Positions 63,896 through 64,000 of a DNA stretch of 64,000 bases are shown here, one piece after another. Origin of the DNA: Nipponacmea schrenckii (taxonomy: Eukaryota > Mollusca > Gastropoda > Lottiidae); the NCBI GenBank assembly GCA_030562195.1, contig CM060202.1, positions 9,672,001 to 9,736,000 on the forward strand, in the 5' to 3' direction. Made by a program: the position numbers and the translations under genes. Below the pieces are notes generated by a model. It saw only the letters and a program-made list of their open reading frames with translations. It had not been told where the DNA came from and searched no databases. Every line of letters begins with the position of its first letter. The first letter of the stretch is position 1.

Positions 63896-64000
63896 CTGAA
63901 TCTGATCTTAGTTGCTTTTTCGTAGATCGATGTCCTTATATTCAGAACTTTATATACAAAACTATGTACCAAAATGCAGAGCATAGCATCTCTTTGCCTT
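63896..64000 (-). other. Upstream intron or start of the lectin gene, truncated by the window
   Basis: On the minus strand a 3' splice site (CAGATTCAG) ends at 63896, directly before exon 1, so at least one more exon lies beyond the window or in this short stretch. ATG codons here open only short frames. Confidence 0.4.

Noticed and set aside
1..64000. CRISPR array, bacterial operon, phage or toxin system
   Set aside because: No regularly spaced repeats, no dense same-strand genes and clear spliced eukaryotic exons. The window is animal nuclear DNA.

Overview
The window is eukaryotic nuclear DNA, AT-rich by eye (about two thirds A+T), with split genes, canonical GT-AG introns and many decayed transposable elements. 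Penelope-like GIY-YIG endonuclease remnants, tRNA-derived SINEs with a conserved central block, hAT/MULE/pogo-type DNA transposon remains, C-type-lectin/PAN exons and the recurring word TAGGCCTA suggest a marine invertebrate, most likely a lophotrochozoan such as a mollusc. The phylum is inference. No bacterial operon, CRISPR array, rRNA or clean tRNA gene is visible.

Only two host genes are well supported. The first (51368-52834, + strand) is one uninterrupted 488-codon reading frame for a Ser/Asp-rich, apparently disordered protein of unknown function. It carries a YEEI-type tyrosine motif and a DSGFSS degron-like motif, and lies just downstream of a plausible 3' splice site. The second (60139-63895, - strand, 5' end off the window) is a six-exon gene that I assembled by splice-site and phase matching. 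It encodes an N-terminal segment, a C-type lectin domain, a second degenerate C-type-lectin-like domain and a PAN/Apple-type module ending at a stop codon. All five junctions keep one frame over 377 codons, stop included.

Regions in order. 1-2.4 kb: decayed DNA, then a 1.37-kb foldback element (968-2338) flanked by a perfect 11-bp direct repeat, MULE-like, with coding-like sequence in both arms. 4.8-5.1 kb: a MITE. 6.9-7.6 kb: a broken Penelope-like endonuclease end and a very good hammerhead ribozyme candidate. 8.08-8.46 kb: a non-autonomous hAT element with an 8-bp target duplication. 12.3 kb: a pogo/Tigger-like end. 13.15 kb: an exact 60-bp tandem duplication. 20.8 kb: a near-perfect 61-bp-arm palindrome with a hammerhead-like core. 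22.0 kb: a complete tRNA-SINE with target duplication, and 23.1 kb a SINE relic. 30.7-31.3 kb: an intact GIY-YIG endonuclease domain without its reverse transcriptase. 37.7-38.2 kb: an exact 267-bp tandem duplication. 44.8 and 54.2 kb: SINE relics. The rest is AT-rich DNA where I see no gene.

The most interesting items are the foldback element with arm-encoded protein sequence, the hammerhead candidate at 7527-7564, the palindrome at 20765-20918, the disordered signalling-like protein and the lectin/PAN gene. I found no evidence for a novel multi-gene system. All domain calls come from reading motifs, not from database searches.
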